From Pseudomonas sp. QS1027 (GTDB lineage Bacteria > Pseudomonadota > Gammaproteobacteria > Pseudomonadales > Pseudomonadaceae): a stretch of 64,000 nucleotides of DNA. Positions 1-9,743 of this stretch are shown here, in pieces. A program made the position numbers and the translations under genes. The notes below the pieces were generated by a model that ran no database searches, had not been told where the DNA came from, and saw only the letters and a program-made list of their open reading frames with translations. Each line of letters opens with the position of its first letter. Positions within the stretch are counted from its first letter, which is position 1. The stretch spans positions 224,040-288,039 of the forward strand of contig NZ_PHSU01000008.1 in the NCBI RefSeq assembly GCF_002814235.1. The letters are read 5' to 3'.

Positions 1-1
1 G

Positions 2-181
2 CCCGTTCGGCCCGGCGGTCCTTTGATCATTTTGTACTCGGATGATCTCGATGGGGCGCAGCAGCGGCTCAAAGCGTTGGGGGCTGTTATTTCCCGCGAA
101 ACCTTTTCGTTCCCTGGCGGAAGCAGGTTCCACTTCATCGATCCAGATGGCTATGAGCTGGCCGTTTGGACCGCTCAGTAG
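2..181 (+). CDS. Glyoxalase/VOC-fold protein, C-terminal part
   Basis: The reading frame is open from the window edge and ends in TAG. The last third reads HFIDPDGYELAVW, which is the usual final strand of vicinal oxygen chelate (glyoxalase/bleomycin resistance) proteins; its Glu is normally a metal ligand. Only about 59 residues are present, so the substrate cannot be judged. It lies tail to tail with the LysR gene that follows. Confidence 0.8.
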   Translation, partial: PVRPGGPLIILYSDDLDGAQQRLKALGAVISRETFSFPGGSRFHFIDPDGYELAVWTAQ

Positions 182-233
182 TAGGTCCCTGCTCCTCTCG
201 AAAGGGCAGGGGCCGCCCATGCTCGGCCTGGGA

Positions 234-1151
234 TCAGCTTATGTCCAGTTCGAGTAATTGACTGGCCACGTGCAGGAAGTTGGCGAGAGTCGGTGTCGTA
301 TCGTCGCGGCGGTAGACCAGGCCTGTTTCCAGATGCGGCGCATTATTCTCCAACGTGAGATAGCGCACCCCCGAGCGCGCCAGGTGACGCAGTGATGCAG
401 GCACCAGCGCGATGCCCATGCCTGCCGATACCAAGCTGATGATTGTCTGCATCTGGATAGCATGCTGGGCAATATGCAGGCTACCGCCGCACGCTGTGTA
501 GTAGCCGGTGACCAGATCATAGAACGCCGGTGCCGCACGCCTGGGAAATACCACCAAGGGGCAAGAGATCATCGCATCTGAAGATAGCCGTCCATCAACC
601 TCGACCAGGCGTCCGTCCAGCATCCACGTCTCCGGCACAGCGGCAATCAGTGGTTCGACTACCAAAGATCGGTAGGCCAATCGATCGGGAATAGAGGCCC
701 AAGGGTTAGCGATCACGATGCCCGCGTGCCCCTGCCCCTCGACCAGCGCCGCTATCTGAAGGTCACTGGTGGCCTCCATCAGCGATAGTTCCACCGTTGG
801 ATACAGGCTGCGAAATCGTTGGACCAGCACGGGAAGAATGCTGTAGTCGGCGGTACTGACAAAAGACAGTTCCAGCGTGCCGGCATCGCCCCGAAGAATG
901 GCTTGCGCCGTATGACCAAGCGCATCGATCGCGTCGAGCGCGGCCCGTACCTGAGGTAGCCATTGCTCGGCGAACGGAGTCAGCGCCACGCTGCGCTTGG
1001 TGCGTACGAACAGCGAAGCGCCGACTTCGCGCTCCAGCGCCATGATCGACTGACTCAGCGGTGGTTGGGTCATGCACAGGCGTTGCGCTGCCAGGCTGAA
1101 GTGCAAGGTCTGGGCGACAGCTACAAAGTGCCTGAGCTGGCGAACGTCCAT
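234..1151 (-). CDS. LysR-family transcriptional regulator
   Basis: A 305-residue protein of normal LysR length. Residues 1-60 form the winged helix-turn-helix (MDVRQLRHFVAVAQ, then LCMTQPPLSQSI), and about 90-295 is the periplasmic-binding-like effector domain. It is divergent from the ilvD-type gene, with 101 bp of AT-rich DNA between the starts. LysR proteins usually control their divergent neighbour, so control of that dehydratase is the simplest inference. The effector is unknown. Confidence 0.9.
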   Translation of the reverse strand: MDVRQLRHFVAVAQTLHFSLAAQRLCMTQPPLSQSIMALEREVGASLFVRTKRSVALTPFAEQWLPQVRAALDAIDALGHTAQAILRGDAGTLELSFVSTADYSILPVLVQRFRSLYPTVELSLMEATSDLQIAALVEGQGHAGIVIANPWASIPDRLAYRSLVVEPLIAAVPETWMLDGRLVEVDGRLSSDAMISCPLVVFPRRAAPAFYDLVTGYYTACGGSLHIAQHAIQMQTIISLVSAGMGIALVPASLRHLARSGVRYLTLENNAPHLETGLVYRRDDTTPTLANFLHVASQLLELDIS

Positions 1152-1252
1152 CTCTTATATCTCCAGGGACTTAATAAGCCATAAATAATATATTTTAATA
1201 TCATCCACTCAATCGTTAGCCTGAGTCCATACCGTCAGCCCAGGAGGACTCA

Positions 1253-3133
1253 ATGCCCGCTTATCGTTCGAGAACCACCACCCACGGCCGCAATATGGCC
1301 GGCGCCCGCAGCCTTTGGCGAGCCACAGGCATGACGGATGATGACTTCGGCAAACCCATCATTGCCATCGCCAACAGCTTCACGCAGTTTGTCCCAGGTC
1401 ACGTACACCTCAAGGATCTCGGCCAACTGGTTGCCGGCGAAGTGGCGCAGGCCGGTGGCGTGGCCAAGGAGTTCAATACCATCGCTGTCGACGATGGCAT
1501 CGCCATGGGCCACGACGGCATGCTCTATTCATTGCCATCGCGGGAACTGATCGCCGATGCCGTTGAATACATGGTCAATGCCCATTGCGCCGATGCACTG
1601 GTGTGCATCTCCAACTGCGATAAAATCACCCCCGGCATGCTGATGGCTGCCATGCGCCTGAACATCCCTACCGTGTTCGTTTCTGGTGGTGCGATGGAGG
1701 CCGGGAAGGCGGTGATCAAAGGCAAGCTCCAGTCTCTGGACCTGATCGACGCAATGGTGATCGCCGCCGATGACTCCTATAGCGACGAGGAGGTCTCGGC
1801 AGTCGAGCGCGCTGCCTGCCCTACCTGCGGTTCGTGCTCCGGTATGTTCACCGCCAACTCGATGAATTGCCTGACGGAGGCACTTGGCCTGGCATTGCCG
1901 GGCAATGGTACGGTGCTGGCGACCCATGTCGAGCGTGAGGGATTGTTTCGCCAGAGCGGGCGGCTGATTGTCGAGCTAGCCAAGCGTTGGTACGAACAGA
2001 ACGATGCGCGGGCATTGCCATGCAACATTGCCAACCGAGCTGCTTTTTCAAACGCCATGAGCCTGGACATCGCCATGGGCGGCTCGACCAACACCGTCCT
2101 TCACCTATTGGCAGCTGCGCGCGAAGGCGGCGTGGATTTCACCATGGCGGACATTGACCGGCTGTCTCGCCAAGTCCCGTGGCTGTGTAAAGTGGCGCCC
2201 GCCAGTAACAATGTGCACATCGAGAACGTGCATCGAGCCGGGGGTATCATGGCGATCCTTGGCGAGTTGGACCGTGCTGGCTTGATCGACACGGGTTTGC
2301 CTGTCGTCCACGCCCCCACCTTGAAAGACGCGCTGGACCGCTGGGATATCGCCCGTAGCCCGGACGAACAGGTGCAGACATTTTTCCGTGCGGCGCCGGG
2401 CAATATCCGCACCCAGAGGGCTTTCAGTCAGTCGGCCCGCTGGGAAGCGCTGGATACAGACAGGTCAACGGGCGCTATCCGATGCGCTGAACAAGCCTTC
2501 AGCAAGGACGGAGGCCTCGCGGTACTGTTTGGCAACCTGGCGCCGGAGGGCTGTATCGTCAAAACAGCCAGCGTCGACCCCTCCATGTTGGTGTTTAAAG
2601 GCAAGGCCGTGGTCTTCGAAAGCCAGGAAGCGGCCGTGGCCGGTATCCTCGGTGACCAAGTAGTGCCGGGCGATGTCGTGGTCATCCGCTACGAAGGCCC
2701 CAAGGGCGGTCCTGGTATGCAGGAAATGCTCTATCCCACCAGTTATCTCAAATCCAAAGCGCTGGCGAAGTCCTGTGCTCTTTTGACGGATGGGCGATTT
2801 TCGGGCGGCAGCTCCGGCCTGTCCATCGGACATGTATCACCGGAAGCTGCGGAAGGTGGATTGATCGGCCTAGTGGAAACAGGGGATCTGATCAAGATTG
2901 ATATTCCCAACCGTACTGTTGAACTGATGGTCGAGGAAACGACGTTGAACCAGCGTTACCGCTCAATGGATGCCAGGGAGGCGCAAGCCTGGCAGCCAGC
3001 TGCACGGGCGCGACTAGTGTCGCCTGCGCTTCAGGCATATGCGGCGCTGACATCGAACGCGGCTCGCGGCGCGGTCAGGGATGTGGCGCAGGTTCAGCGT
3101 CGGTTTGGCGGCAGGCAAGCGACGCAGGATTAG
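1253..3133 (+). CDS. ilvD: Dihydroxy-acid dehydratase (IlvD type)
   Basis: 626 residues, close to the 616 of E. coli IlvD and collinear with it. The enzyme dehydrates 2,3-dihydroxy-isovalerate or -methylvalerate in branched-chain amino acid synthesis, using an Fe-S cluster. Cluster cysteines are visible at Cys-122 ([10 protein letters not shown]) and in [10 protein letters not shown] near residue 190; the DGRFSGG motif lies near the C-terminus. A good AGGAGG sits just before the ATG. The setting beside a divergent LysR and a glyoxalase-like gene is not the usual ilv setting, so this may be a second, regulated copy or act on a related hydroxy acid. No other ilvD copy can be seen from here. Confidence 0.9.
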   Translation: MPAYRSRTTTHGRNMAGARSLWRATGMTDDDFGKPIIAIANSFTQFVPGHVHLKDLGQLVAGEVAQAGGVAKEFNTIAVDDGIAMGHDGMLYSLPSRELIADAVEYMVNAHCADALVCISNCDKITPGMLMAAMRLNIPTVFVSGGAMEAGKAVIKGKLQSLDLIDAMVIAADDSYSDEEVSAVERAACPTCGSCSGMFTANSMNCLTEALGLALPGNGTVLATHVEREGLFRQSGRLIVELAKRWYEQNDARALPCNIANRAAFSNAMSLDIAMGGSTNTVLHLLAAAREGGVDFTMADIDRLSRQVPWLCKVAPASNNVHIENVHRAGGIMAILGELDRAGLIDTGLPVVHAPTLKDALDRWDIARSPDEQVQTFFRAAPGNIRTQRAFSQSARWEALDTDRSTGAIRCAEQAFSKDGGLAVLFGNLAPEGCIVKTASVDPSMLVFKGKAVVFESQEAAVAGILGDQVVPGDVVVIRYEGPKGGPGMQEMLYPTSYLKSKALAKSCALLTDGRFSGGSSGLSIGHVSPEAAEGGLIGLVETGDLIKIDIPNRTVELMVEETTLNQRYRSMDAREAQAWQPAARARLVSPALQAYAALTSNAARGAVRDVAQVQRRFGGRQATQD

Positions 3134-3355
3134 CAAATGCTACGTGAACAGAGTTTGTCCGCAATTGCATTGTCAAAAGCGCTATCGCGGGCAAACAGCG
3201 CTGACACAAACCTCAGCTATGGGCCAAACCGGACCTGCACGTTCAAAGGCAGGCGTTTGCTTACTGGGATGCTGCAGCCTTTCGCGACAGGCTGCATCGA
3301 TCCTGAACGGACGCTCGTCAGCGTCAGCTCAGGGTCGAAGGTTCTGCTTGCTCCG

Positions 3356-4225
3356 CTATTGCAGCGGAACATACACATCTGTTTGCCATTGATCCTGTGG
3401 TGTCTCGGGATAGACGCTCAGGTAATTGAAGAACAACGGCTGGTCACGCAGTTCCTCTCCACTGGCAGGAAGCCAATCGCGGTAAATCGGATAGATCGTT
3501 TCGCCGATGTGATCCGGTGACCCCACGTGTCGCACCACGACGCAGCGACCGGCAGGAATGACGATCTCGTGCACGCCGAACTCATTCGGCGCCACGGCCT
3601 CGTGAATCTCGCCGCAGATTGCGAAGCGGAAAGCTTCTGGTGGTGTCGTATCGGGGTTGTTATAGGGAATGCCAAAGTTGCGACTCGATGCCACCGGCGA
3701 CTGCCCGCTCTGCATACGCCACTTGATGAAGGTGCGCACACTCTCATTGACGAGCCCGGGTGGTCCGCAGTGTTCAAGCGCTGCTACCCTGACTTCAGGG
3801 AAATCTACGATTCGTACTTGCATGATGATGGTCCTGGAAAAATGAGGGATTGCGAATACCGCATTCCAGACCTGCCAGTTCGGTTCCTTCCTGAACGCAC
3901 TCGGCGTCGTACCGAATGCCCGCCTGAACGCCCTGCAAAATGCCTCGGGACTTTCAAAGCCGGCACCGAGTGCGGCGTCCAGTACCGAGTGATCGGCGAG
4001 GGCGGCCAGGCGATGTGCCGCGCGTCGTAGTCGCATCAGTTGCACATAACGTGAGACAGGCACGCCAACGAACGCGGTGAATTGTCGATGGAAGTGAAAC
4101 ACCGAAAAGTTCGCCACATGGCTCAACGTCTTCACCGACAGGTCACCTTCGAGATTGGCATCAATGTAGGCGAGTACGGCGTTGAAGCGTTTTGTGTAAG
4201 CGAAATGGGTCGGCATGTCGGGCAC
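3356..4225 (-). CDS. AraC-family regulator with GyrI-like ligand domain
   Basis: 289 residues. Residues 10-110 hold the two AraC helix-turn-helix units (LSHVANFSVFHFHRQF; SPEAFCRAFRRAFGTTPSAFR). Residues about 135-289 resemble the GyrI/SOUL-like effector domain found in Rob and BmrR-type regulators, which bind hydrophobic drug-like molecules. The GTG start at 4225 is preceded by AGGAG at a 9-base distance; an ATG lies three codons downstream. About 220 bp upstream of its 3' end, after ilvD, shows no gene. Confidence 0.88.
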   Translation of the reverse strand: MPDMPTHFAYTKRFNAVLAYIDANLEGDLSVKTLSHVANFSVFHFHRQFTAFVGVPVSRYVQLMRLRRAAHRLAALADHSVLDAALGAGFESPEAFCRAFRRAFGTTPSAFRKEPNWQVWNAVFAIPHFSRTIIMQVRIVDFPEVRVAALEHCGPPGLVNESVRTFIKWRMQSGQSPVASSRNFGIPYNNPDTTPPEAFRFAICGEIHEAVAPNEFGVHEIVIPAGRCVVVRHVGSPDHIGETIYPIYRDWLPASGEELRDQPLFFNYLSVYPETPQDQWQTDVYVPLQ

Positions 4226-4494
4226 TGGGAAAAGCTCCTGGAAGTACGGTCGGCAATAGAATCGACTATAGCGGCGCGAACGCGCCTAGCCGTGCTTGCT
4301 CAAGACCCATTTTGGGTTGGCCAATACGATCTCTTCCAAAGCGTTCCCCTGTCGTTTGTGTCGTGGTCTGGTGAAACCAGATACCCCGTGAGGCCGATGC
4401 CGTTTGCAGGTGCCCCAAGCCGCCAAAGTACCCACCGAGACATCTGGAGTAGGGCTGTCATAAACTGAGCGCTTCATTACATTGAGGTTGCTTC

Positions 4495-5232
4495 ATGAGA
4501 AGGGTGCTCGGCTGCTTGCTGTTTTTCTTTGCCTACTCGGCTACCGCAACTGATCTGCGCATGCTGACCGATAACCATCCTCCCCTGCATTTTCAGCAAG
4601 GTAACGAGCTGGTGGGGTTTGGCGTTGATGTGGTGCGCACCCTCGCAGAGGGAACTGGCGATCATGTGGATATTGAGCAGGCTCCGTTGCTTCGGGCCTT
4701 GCAAGTCGCGGGCACAGGCTCAGACACTGCGGTTTTTACCGTACTGCGTACGGCCGAACGCGAGTCGCACTACCAATGGGTAGGTCCATTGCTTGAGGTC
4801 GAAACGGCGCTGTATGCAGGACCTGGAAAAACACAGCCGTTACATAGCCTGCAAGAGGCCAGTGCCGTCGGCCGGATCGCACTGCCGCGTAAATGGCTGG
4901 CTTACAATTACCTGAAAAAACAGGGGATGAGCAATTTGTATGGCGTGGAAACCCCAGAGCAGATGATGAGATTGCTACGCCTGGGACGGGCAGATCTGAT
5001 CGTCGCGGATACGCTCACCATTGCCACGCTGGCTCATGAGGTCGGGCTTGAGCCTGGCGAACTGCACTACCAATTGCCACTGATGACACAGGGCGCCTAT
5101 ATCGCATTCTCCCCGCAGACGGACGCTCACCTGGTTGCCCGCTGGCAGAAGGCGTTCGAAGAGATGAGCCGTGATGGACGCCTACAACAGTTGAAGCAGC
5201 GTTGGTTATCGGTTGCTCCCTGGCATCACTGA
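4495..5232 (+). CDS. Periplasmic solute-binding protein (SBP family 3-like)
   Basis: 245 residues. An N-terminal signal peptide (MRRVLGCLLFFFAYSATA) is followed by a fold typical of amino-acid binding proteins and their stand-alone relatives: DLRMLTDNHPPLHF at the start, GFGVDVVRTL, and a GRADLIVADT hinge region. GAGG precedes the ATG by 7 bases. No ABC permease or ATPase is next to it, so it is an orphan, as is common for this subfamily in Pseudomonas. The ligand is unknown. Confidence 0.85.
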   Translation: MRRVLGCLLFFFAYSATATDLRMLTDNHPPLHFQQGNELVGFGVDVVRTLAEGTGDHVDIEQAPLLRALQVAGTGSDTAVFTVLRTAERESHYQWVGPLLEVETALYAGPGKTQPLHSLQEASAVGRIALPRKWLAYNYLKKQGMSNLYGVETPEQMMRLLRLGRADLIVADTLTIATLAHEVGLEPGELHYQLPLMTQGAYIAFSPQTDAHLVARWQKAFEEMSRDGRLQQLKQRWLSVAPWHH

Positions 5233-5237
5233 CTGTC

Positions 5238-5791
5238 TGGGAGGTGTTGGCTTCTCGAGATCGAGCACGGGAGGAAGTGAACGTCCATGGCTTGAACCTT
5301 ACCCAGACGCTTGCTACTTATTCCGAAGGCATCGTCCGCCAAATACGATAATCAGGGGCGCTGGTTGATGTCCTCCAACCGGCCGACTCCAGCCGGGGGG
5401 AACAGCACTGATCGTGCCTATTTCATTCATCACCGTGACGATCTATCCCGTGAGATCTTTATTGGTCCGCCAATCATGAGCCGATCCAATCAGGAATGGG
5501 GGATCACCATCAGCCGGCGTTTCAATGATCCTCGCGGTGAATTTGCCGGCGTAGTGTCGGTCACCTTGGGGTTGAAAACTTCCTGCGGTTGTTTGGAAAG
5601 ATCGACGTAGGGCTGGAGGGCGCTATCGGTTTGTCCCATACCGACGGTACGTTGCTGGTTCGCTATCCTTTCCGCGAGCAGGACGTGGGGCGCAACTTTT
5701 CCAAGTCGCCCATCCATGCAAAGTATCTAGTCGATCGATCAGTCGGCACCGCGTCGTTTACCTCCATTCGAACCGATTCAGTCAGGGGTGC
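5238..5791 (+). pseudogene. Decayed dCache-domain diguanylate cyclase remnant
   Basis: Three blocks in order match the sensor part of dCache-GGDEF proteins but are out of frame. 5238-5351 reads an outer helix (WEVLASRDRAREEV, NLTQTLATYSEGIV) ending in TAA. 5341-5579 reads NQGRWLMSS, TDRAYFIHHR, ISRRFNDPRGEFAGVVS. After a frameshift near 5575, the next frame reads ENFLRLFGKIDVG, THTDGTLLVR-like and YPFREQDVGRNF. The membrane start, about 50 residues between blocks one and two, and the whole GGDEF domain are missing. It is tail to tail with the next minus-strand gene. Confidence 0.8.
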
Positions 5792-6369
5792 TTAATGATG
5801 TTCTGAAGGATAAGCGGGCCGCCCAGGCTTAGCAGCTTGCTGCCTTGTTCGATCATCCCGAGATTGATCGTTGCGAACCCGAGCTGTCCTACCAAATCGA
5901 CGACATGGGTGTTGGCATCGTGGTCACGCCCCCACAGAAACATCACTCGGCGCCCGCCATTTTCTTCAGGGTGTTTAGCCAGCAGCGCTGCTGGCAACTG
6001 ATTGAAGGTTTTGACCACTCGTGCGCCGACAAACGCCGAAGCCACGATGTCAGTCGACTCTCTATCGCCGAGCTCCTCCGGCGAAACCCCGTAGGTGTTC
6101 ATTGCATCGATCACGATTCTGTTCTTCCAGTCGGCAATCGAGAGCCCGATCTCCCGGTGCGCTTTGAACGGGATGGCGAGGATGACAATGTCGGCCTTGA
6201 GCGCTTCCTGGAGGGACTGCGCAATCATCGTCTTGCCCAGTTCTTGGGCAAGCGCTGTGAGCGTGTCGGGGCCACGGGTGTTGGCCAGTCCGAACTCGAT
6301 ACCATTTCGGGCAAATTGGCGTGCAAGGGCTGTTCCGAGTTTTCCGGAACCAATGATGGAGTAAGTCAT
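5782..6369 (-). CDS. NADPH-dependent F420 reductase-like oxidoreductase
   Basis: 195 residues. The N-terminal Rossmann motif IIGSGKLGTALA and the motifs DIVILAIPF and VVKTFNQLPA place it in the F420-dependent NADP reductase / Fno-like family (NADP_Rossmann, COG2085). Pseudomonads lack F420, so the bacterial members are thought to act on another substrate. GAGGAA lies before the ATG. It is 36 bp downstream of the azoreductase gene on the same strand and probably shares its transcript. Confidence 0.85.
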   Translation of the reverse strand: MTYSIIGSGKLGTALARQFARNGIEFGLANTRGPDTLTALAQELGKTMIAQSLQEALKADIVILAIPFKAHREIGLSIADWKNRIVIDAMNTYGVSPEELGDRESTDIVASAFVGARVVKTFNQLPAALLAKHPEENGGRRVMFLWGRDHDANTHVVDLVGQLGFATINLGMIEQGSKLLSLGGPLILQNIIKHP

Positions 6370-6405
6370 GGTGAGTTCCTCAAAAGATGGCAGTGCGTCG
6401 GAATG

Positions 6406-7014
6406 TCAGGCCGTGATGGCAGCAATGGCTTTTCGTGCTTGAGTAACGGCCTCTTCTTTCGCCTCGGGGCTGAACGCAACCCCTTCTGCACGAACGATGG
6501 TCGTGTCGGTGATGCCCAGAAAACTCAAGAGTCCAATCAAGTAGCTCTCGTGATGCTCCAGCGCGGCAGCAGGGCTTCCCGCTGAATAAACACCGCCACG
6601 AGCGGAGGCAATGAACGCTCGCTTGTTCTTCAGCAAACCTTCTGGCCCAGTGGCCGTGTAACGGAACGTTTTGCCCGCCACCGCAATCCGGTCAATCCAG
6701 GCTTTCAGGGGGGTTGGTATCGACAGGTTGTACATGGGCGCGCCAATCACAACGATATCGGCCCCCAGTAACTCATCCATGTAGGCGGTGCCTTTGAACA
6801 GATCGTCAATCAACACCTTGTCCTTGCTGTCGACACCTTGCCATGCCGCCAGGTGGGCTCCCGAAAGGTGCAAGGCCGGGTCGTCTGCGAGATCACGATA
6901 AATCACGCGGATTTCAGGCTGCAGCTTTACCAAACGGGCAACGATGTCAGAGGACAGGTGGCGGCTAACTGAATGAGTGCCCAGCAGGCTGGAATCAAGA
7001 TGGAGGAGTTGCAT
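6406..7014 (-). CDS. azoR: FMN-dependent NADH-azoreductase
   Basis: 202 residues, the usual AzoR length. The flavodoxin-like fold is seen from LLHLDSSLLGTHSVSR at the N-terminus (FMN phosphate loop), GAPMYNLSIPTPLKAWIDRI in the middle (isoalloxazine contact), and ASARGGVYSAG further on. AzoR reduces azo compounds and quinones with NADH. It is divergent from a LysR gene, a common arrangement in which the regulator responds to quinone or electrophile stress. Confidence 0.92.
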   Translation of the reverse strand: MQLLHLDSSLLGTHSVSRHLSSDIVARLVKLQPEIRVIYRDLADDPALHLSGAHLAAWQGVDSKDKVLIDDLFKGTAYMDELLGADIVVIGAPMYNLSIPTPLKAWIDRIAVAGKTFRYTATGPEGLLKNKRAFIASARGGVYSAGSPAAALEHHESYLIGLLSFLGITDTTIVRAEGVAFSPEAKEEAVTQARKAIAAITA

Positions 7015-7133
7015 GGTGACTGACCTTCGAGGTGTAGGGGGAGGCGTGTGGGAATGATCTGCCGCTGGGTTGGATCTGAAAAGACGGTATATTGAGATGT
7101 GAAGTATCTGTTTTCGGGATGGTTGGAGGCGTT

Positions 7134-8036
7134 ATGCTCGATGGGGTGTCACTGGATCAGCTCAGAACATTCATCGCCGCAGTCGATGAGGGCAGCTTTT
7201 CCGCTGCGGCCAGGAAGCTCAACCGGGTGCAGTCAGCGGTGAGTGGATGGGTGGGCGGCCTGGAAAACCAAATGGGTGTTGTCCTGTTTGACCGCTCAGG
7301 TCGATTTCCCAAGCTCACTCCAGAAGGTGTGCTCTTGTTGGCGGATGCGCGGAGCATCGTGTCAGGCGTCGATACGTTGAAGGCCCGTGCGAAGCTCATG
7401 GCCTCGGGGATAGAGCCGGAGCTGTCCGTGGTCATGGACGTGTTCTTCCCGACATCGGCGATAACCGCCGTCGCGAAAGAGTTTGCCCGCCGGTTCCCGC
7501 TTACCCCCTTGAAAATCTTCGTTGAGGCCTTGGGTGCGGCTTATCAGCCAATATTGGACGGACGGTGCAGCTTAGGTATTTTGGGGGCTCTGCCTGTCTC
7601 CTTTGCATCGTTATCCAGCGAGCGCATTGGCGAGGTCTCGCTCGTCATGGTTGCGGCTCATGATCATCCGCTGGCCTCTTGGGCTGGAAAAACGCCAAGG
7701 CATGAACTGGCGAAACACATTCAGCTCGTTCTGACTGATCGTTCTGAGTTAATGATCGGGCAGGACTTCGGTGTGCTCTCACCGTTGACTTGGCGTCTGG
7801 CAGATCTATCAACCAAATACGCGTTTCTCAAGGATGGGGTTGGATGGGGCAGCATGCCGCTTCACATGGTTGAGCAGGACATAGCTGCTGGCACACTGGT
7901 CGTTCTTGATGTCGAAGGCGTACCGAGGGAGGGCGTGAAGTTGGGAATATCCGCCGTGCATCCTGCAACGGCGCTTCCTGGACCTGCGGGCCGATGGCTG
8001 ATCGACCGTATCAAGAAAGCTTACGCCTACGGGTAG
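7134..8036 (+). CDS. LysR-family transcriptional regulator
   Basis: 300 residues from the ATG at 7134, which has GGAGG 4 bases upstream; TTG at 7092 and ATG at 7119 are in frame but lack a good site. The N-terminus (LDGVSLDQLRTFIAAVDEGSF, AARKLNRVQSAVSGWVGGLE) is the DNA-binding domain. Divergent from azoR and the oxidoreductase, which it probably controls. Confidence 0.88.
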   Translation: MLDGVSLDQLRTFIAAVDEGSFSAAARKLNRVQSAVSGWVGGLENQMGVVLFDRSGRFPKLTPEGVLLLADARSIVSGVDTLKARAKLMASGIEPELSVVMDVFFPTSAITAVAKEFARRFPLTPLKIFVEALGAAYQPILDGRCSLGILGALPVSFASLSSERIGEVSLVMVAAHDHPLASWAGKTPRHELAKHIQLVLTDRSELMIGQDFGVLSPLTWRLADLSTKYAFLKDGVGWGSMPLHMVEQDIAAGTLVVLDVEGVPREGVKLGISAVHPATALPGPAGRWLIDRIKKAYAYG

Positions 8037-8304
8037 TTGGAAAAGCAGCGGTGGCTTGCTGCGTTCTTGCCGCGTCCCACAAACGCTCACTGCTGAGAGT
8101 GGCTATGCTCTCGTTCTGTTCTTTAATAGACGTACGCAGCTCTCTGATCGAGGCGTTTAACTTATCACCCTGATTTGAGATGTTTCGATTCAAGAGATTT
8201 TCAGTAGATGTCAGATCATATTTTGATGCTGGATCTCTCACTTCGGTCTCCTGAGCCATTGACAGCGGCTTTGGTTTTGTAGGGCGGTCCATTGACGCGC
8301 TCAC
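8011..8304 (-). CDS. Small hypothetical protein, possible coiled coil
   Basis: A frame of up to 97 codons (GTG at 8304; ATG at 8259 is the better internal start). The middle part (LLNRNISNQGDKLNASIRELRTSIKEQNESIATL) has heptad-like spacing and normal amino acid composition, which argues for real coding. Against it, there is no clear ribosome binding site and the 3' end overlaps the LysR gene by 26 bp. Function not recognised. Confidence 0.3.
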   Translation of the reverse strand: MSASMDRPTKPKPLSMAQETEVRDPASKYDLTSTENLLNRNISNQGDKLNASIRELRTSIKEQNESIATLSSERLWDAARTQQATAAFPTTRRRKLS

Positions 8305-8717
8305 ACTTGTAAAGTATGGGCGTACCTCAACCGATCAATGAGCCGTCAGTACACGGTGGTCTTGAAGACAACACCGCCTGGGAATAGGCTGTTGCCAGCC
8401 GTCATCCCGATCTAATAGTCGAGCTAAATCCATTGACTGAGATAGTCAGCCATTTCCCGGGTGGTTGTAGGGCGATACTTCGTGTGACGCGTGCAGATGA
8501 TCTGTTCTCTGCTGGAAAGCCGAGTGAATTTTGGAGCATTCCTAGAGAAAGCAGCTTCCTCACAACTGACGCGTGCTTTTCCCTTTTGATCGGGTGTTTT
8601 TCTGACAGGTGATCCTTCAGGCAAGCACTACATAGGCCTGATACCCAGGCTTCCAGCCTGGAAGAACTAGCGCTTTAACCAGTAGCATTTCGGATGACGA
8701 AGAAGGGGGATGGGGTA
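8305..8717. other. Non-coding stretch
   Basis: No convincing gene is seen. A short perfect hairpin (CCAGGCT, TCC, AGCCTGG) lies at 8645-8661 without a T-run. A 66-codon minus-strand frame at 8424-8624 has no family resemblance that I can see. Confidence 0.5.
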
Positions 8718-9035
8718 TCAAAGATTGGCGAGCATGAGCTCTAACTGCCGATGTTCCCAAGCGCTCAGTAGATCAACTGGATTGGTTCCGTAACGCTGCC
8801 AATCTTCAAGCGTTCCTGTTCTTCCAGCAGGGCACGACGCATCATCACAGTAATCCAGGATGTCACAGTCATTGAAAAGCGTAAGCGTCCAGCTATCGAC
8901 CTCAACGGGCATAGGTCCGGTATGGATCTCGCTCCAGGACTGCGCGCTCAGTCGACGCAGGGTGCGTACACCCAGAGCGACCTCTTTGAGCACCTGGTAA
9001 ACCTCACGAGCGGTGAGGGAGGTGGCTGTCCTCAT
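8718..9035 (-). CDS. DUF7693-type hypothetical protein
   Basis: 105 residues. It resembles a family of short Pseudomonas proteins of unknown function: TAREVYQVLKEVALGVRTLRRL at the start, then WTLTLFNDCDILDYCDDASCPAGR and WQRYGTNPVDLLSAWEHRQLE. The cysteine pair in the middle (CDxLDYCDxxxCP) could bind a metal, which is inference. No operon partner is visible. Confidence 0.75.
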   Translation of the reverse strand: MRTATSLTAREVYQVLKEVALGVRTLRRLSAQSWSEIHTGPMPVEVDSWTLTLFNDCDILDYCDDASCPAGRTGTLEDWQRYGTNPVDLLSAWEHRQLELMLANL

Positions 9036-9743
9036 GTGCGTCGCTCCGCCGGGACCAGCGAGGCCCAGCTAAAAGACGATGCGAGTGATCTGCGTTTGCG
9101 GCTCGGCATTGCAACCCACTGACTTGGATAAAGGGGCCTCTCAGTATACTGAAGTCTGCATACCTCACCCGAGGCGTGAGGAAGAAGGCGGACTGCAACG
9201 TGATCAACAGCCGCAGCCACAGGGCGTTAGTAGCCCTTCTGGCTGAAAGCCTCGACGACTGAATAGCGAAACACGGATCAGCTTTTGAGGCCTTGTTACC
9301 ATCTTTGGCCCGTCTGTAGTGGGGGGTTAGGGGCAGAATGCCGGCAGAGACATAAACCATGTCACGCTGACATCTGAATGGCATCAAAAACCTCCATTTC
9401 GTCATTTTCTGAAATGAAAGCATGCGGGCATGCGAGCATTTTTCTGCTGCCATCTTTCATTGCCGGCTTCGATCTGGGCATCGCTTCGATCTATGCCATC
9501 GGTAACGGGTGTGCGCTGTTTTTTAGTCGGGCCCGGTATGCGGCATGAGCCACTTGCTCATTCAAGTTGCGTGAAATGACCTTCAAAAACCTCATACACA
9601 TCGTAGAGGGCGGTGCCGTCCTCGATCACTGGCTAGCTGCTGCTTTCGCCTTCGGGGGCGCCATGCAGTTCGCCTTCATTGCTCTGCCCGAGACACTTGC
9701 GGCTACACTGGCTATCCACTTCCAGCCCTTCGCGGTGCCCTGC
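9036..9743. other. Long intergenic stretch with decayed coding traces
   Basis: About 700 bp without a confident gene. Two pieces look like former coding DNA on the plus strand. A frame at about 9088-9261 ends in NVINSRSHRALVALLAESLDD and has no start codon of its own except a late GTG. About 9460-9548 ends in ASIYAIGNGCALFFSRARYAA followed by TGA. Neither has a start with a ribosome binding site. The frame of the following phosphoesterase also extends back to 9567 but that part is not family-like. Confidence 0.4.

Noticed and set aside
8424..8624. 66-codon minus-strand frame
   Set aside because: No ribosome site, no recognisable family, and irregular composition.
9004..9453. 149-codon minus-strand frame
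   Set aside because: Overlaps the DUF7693 gene start and has arginine/serine-rich, non-protein-like composition.
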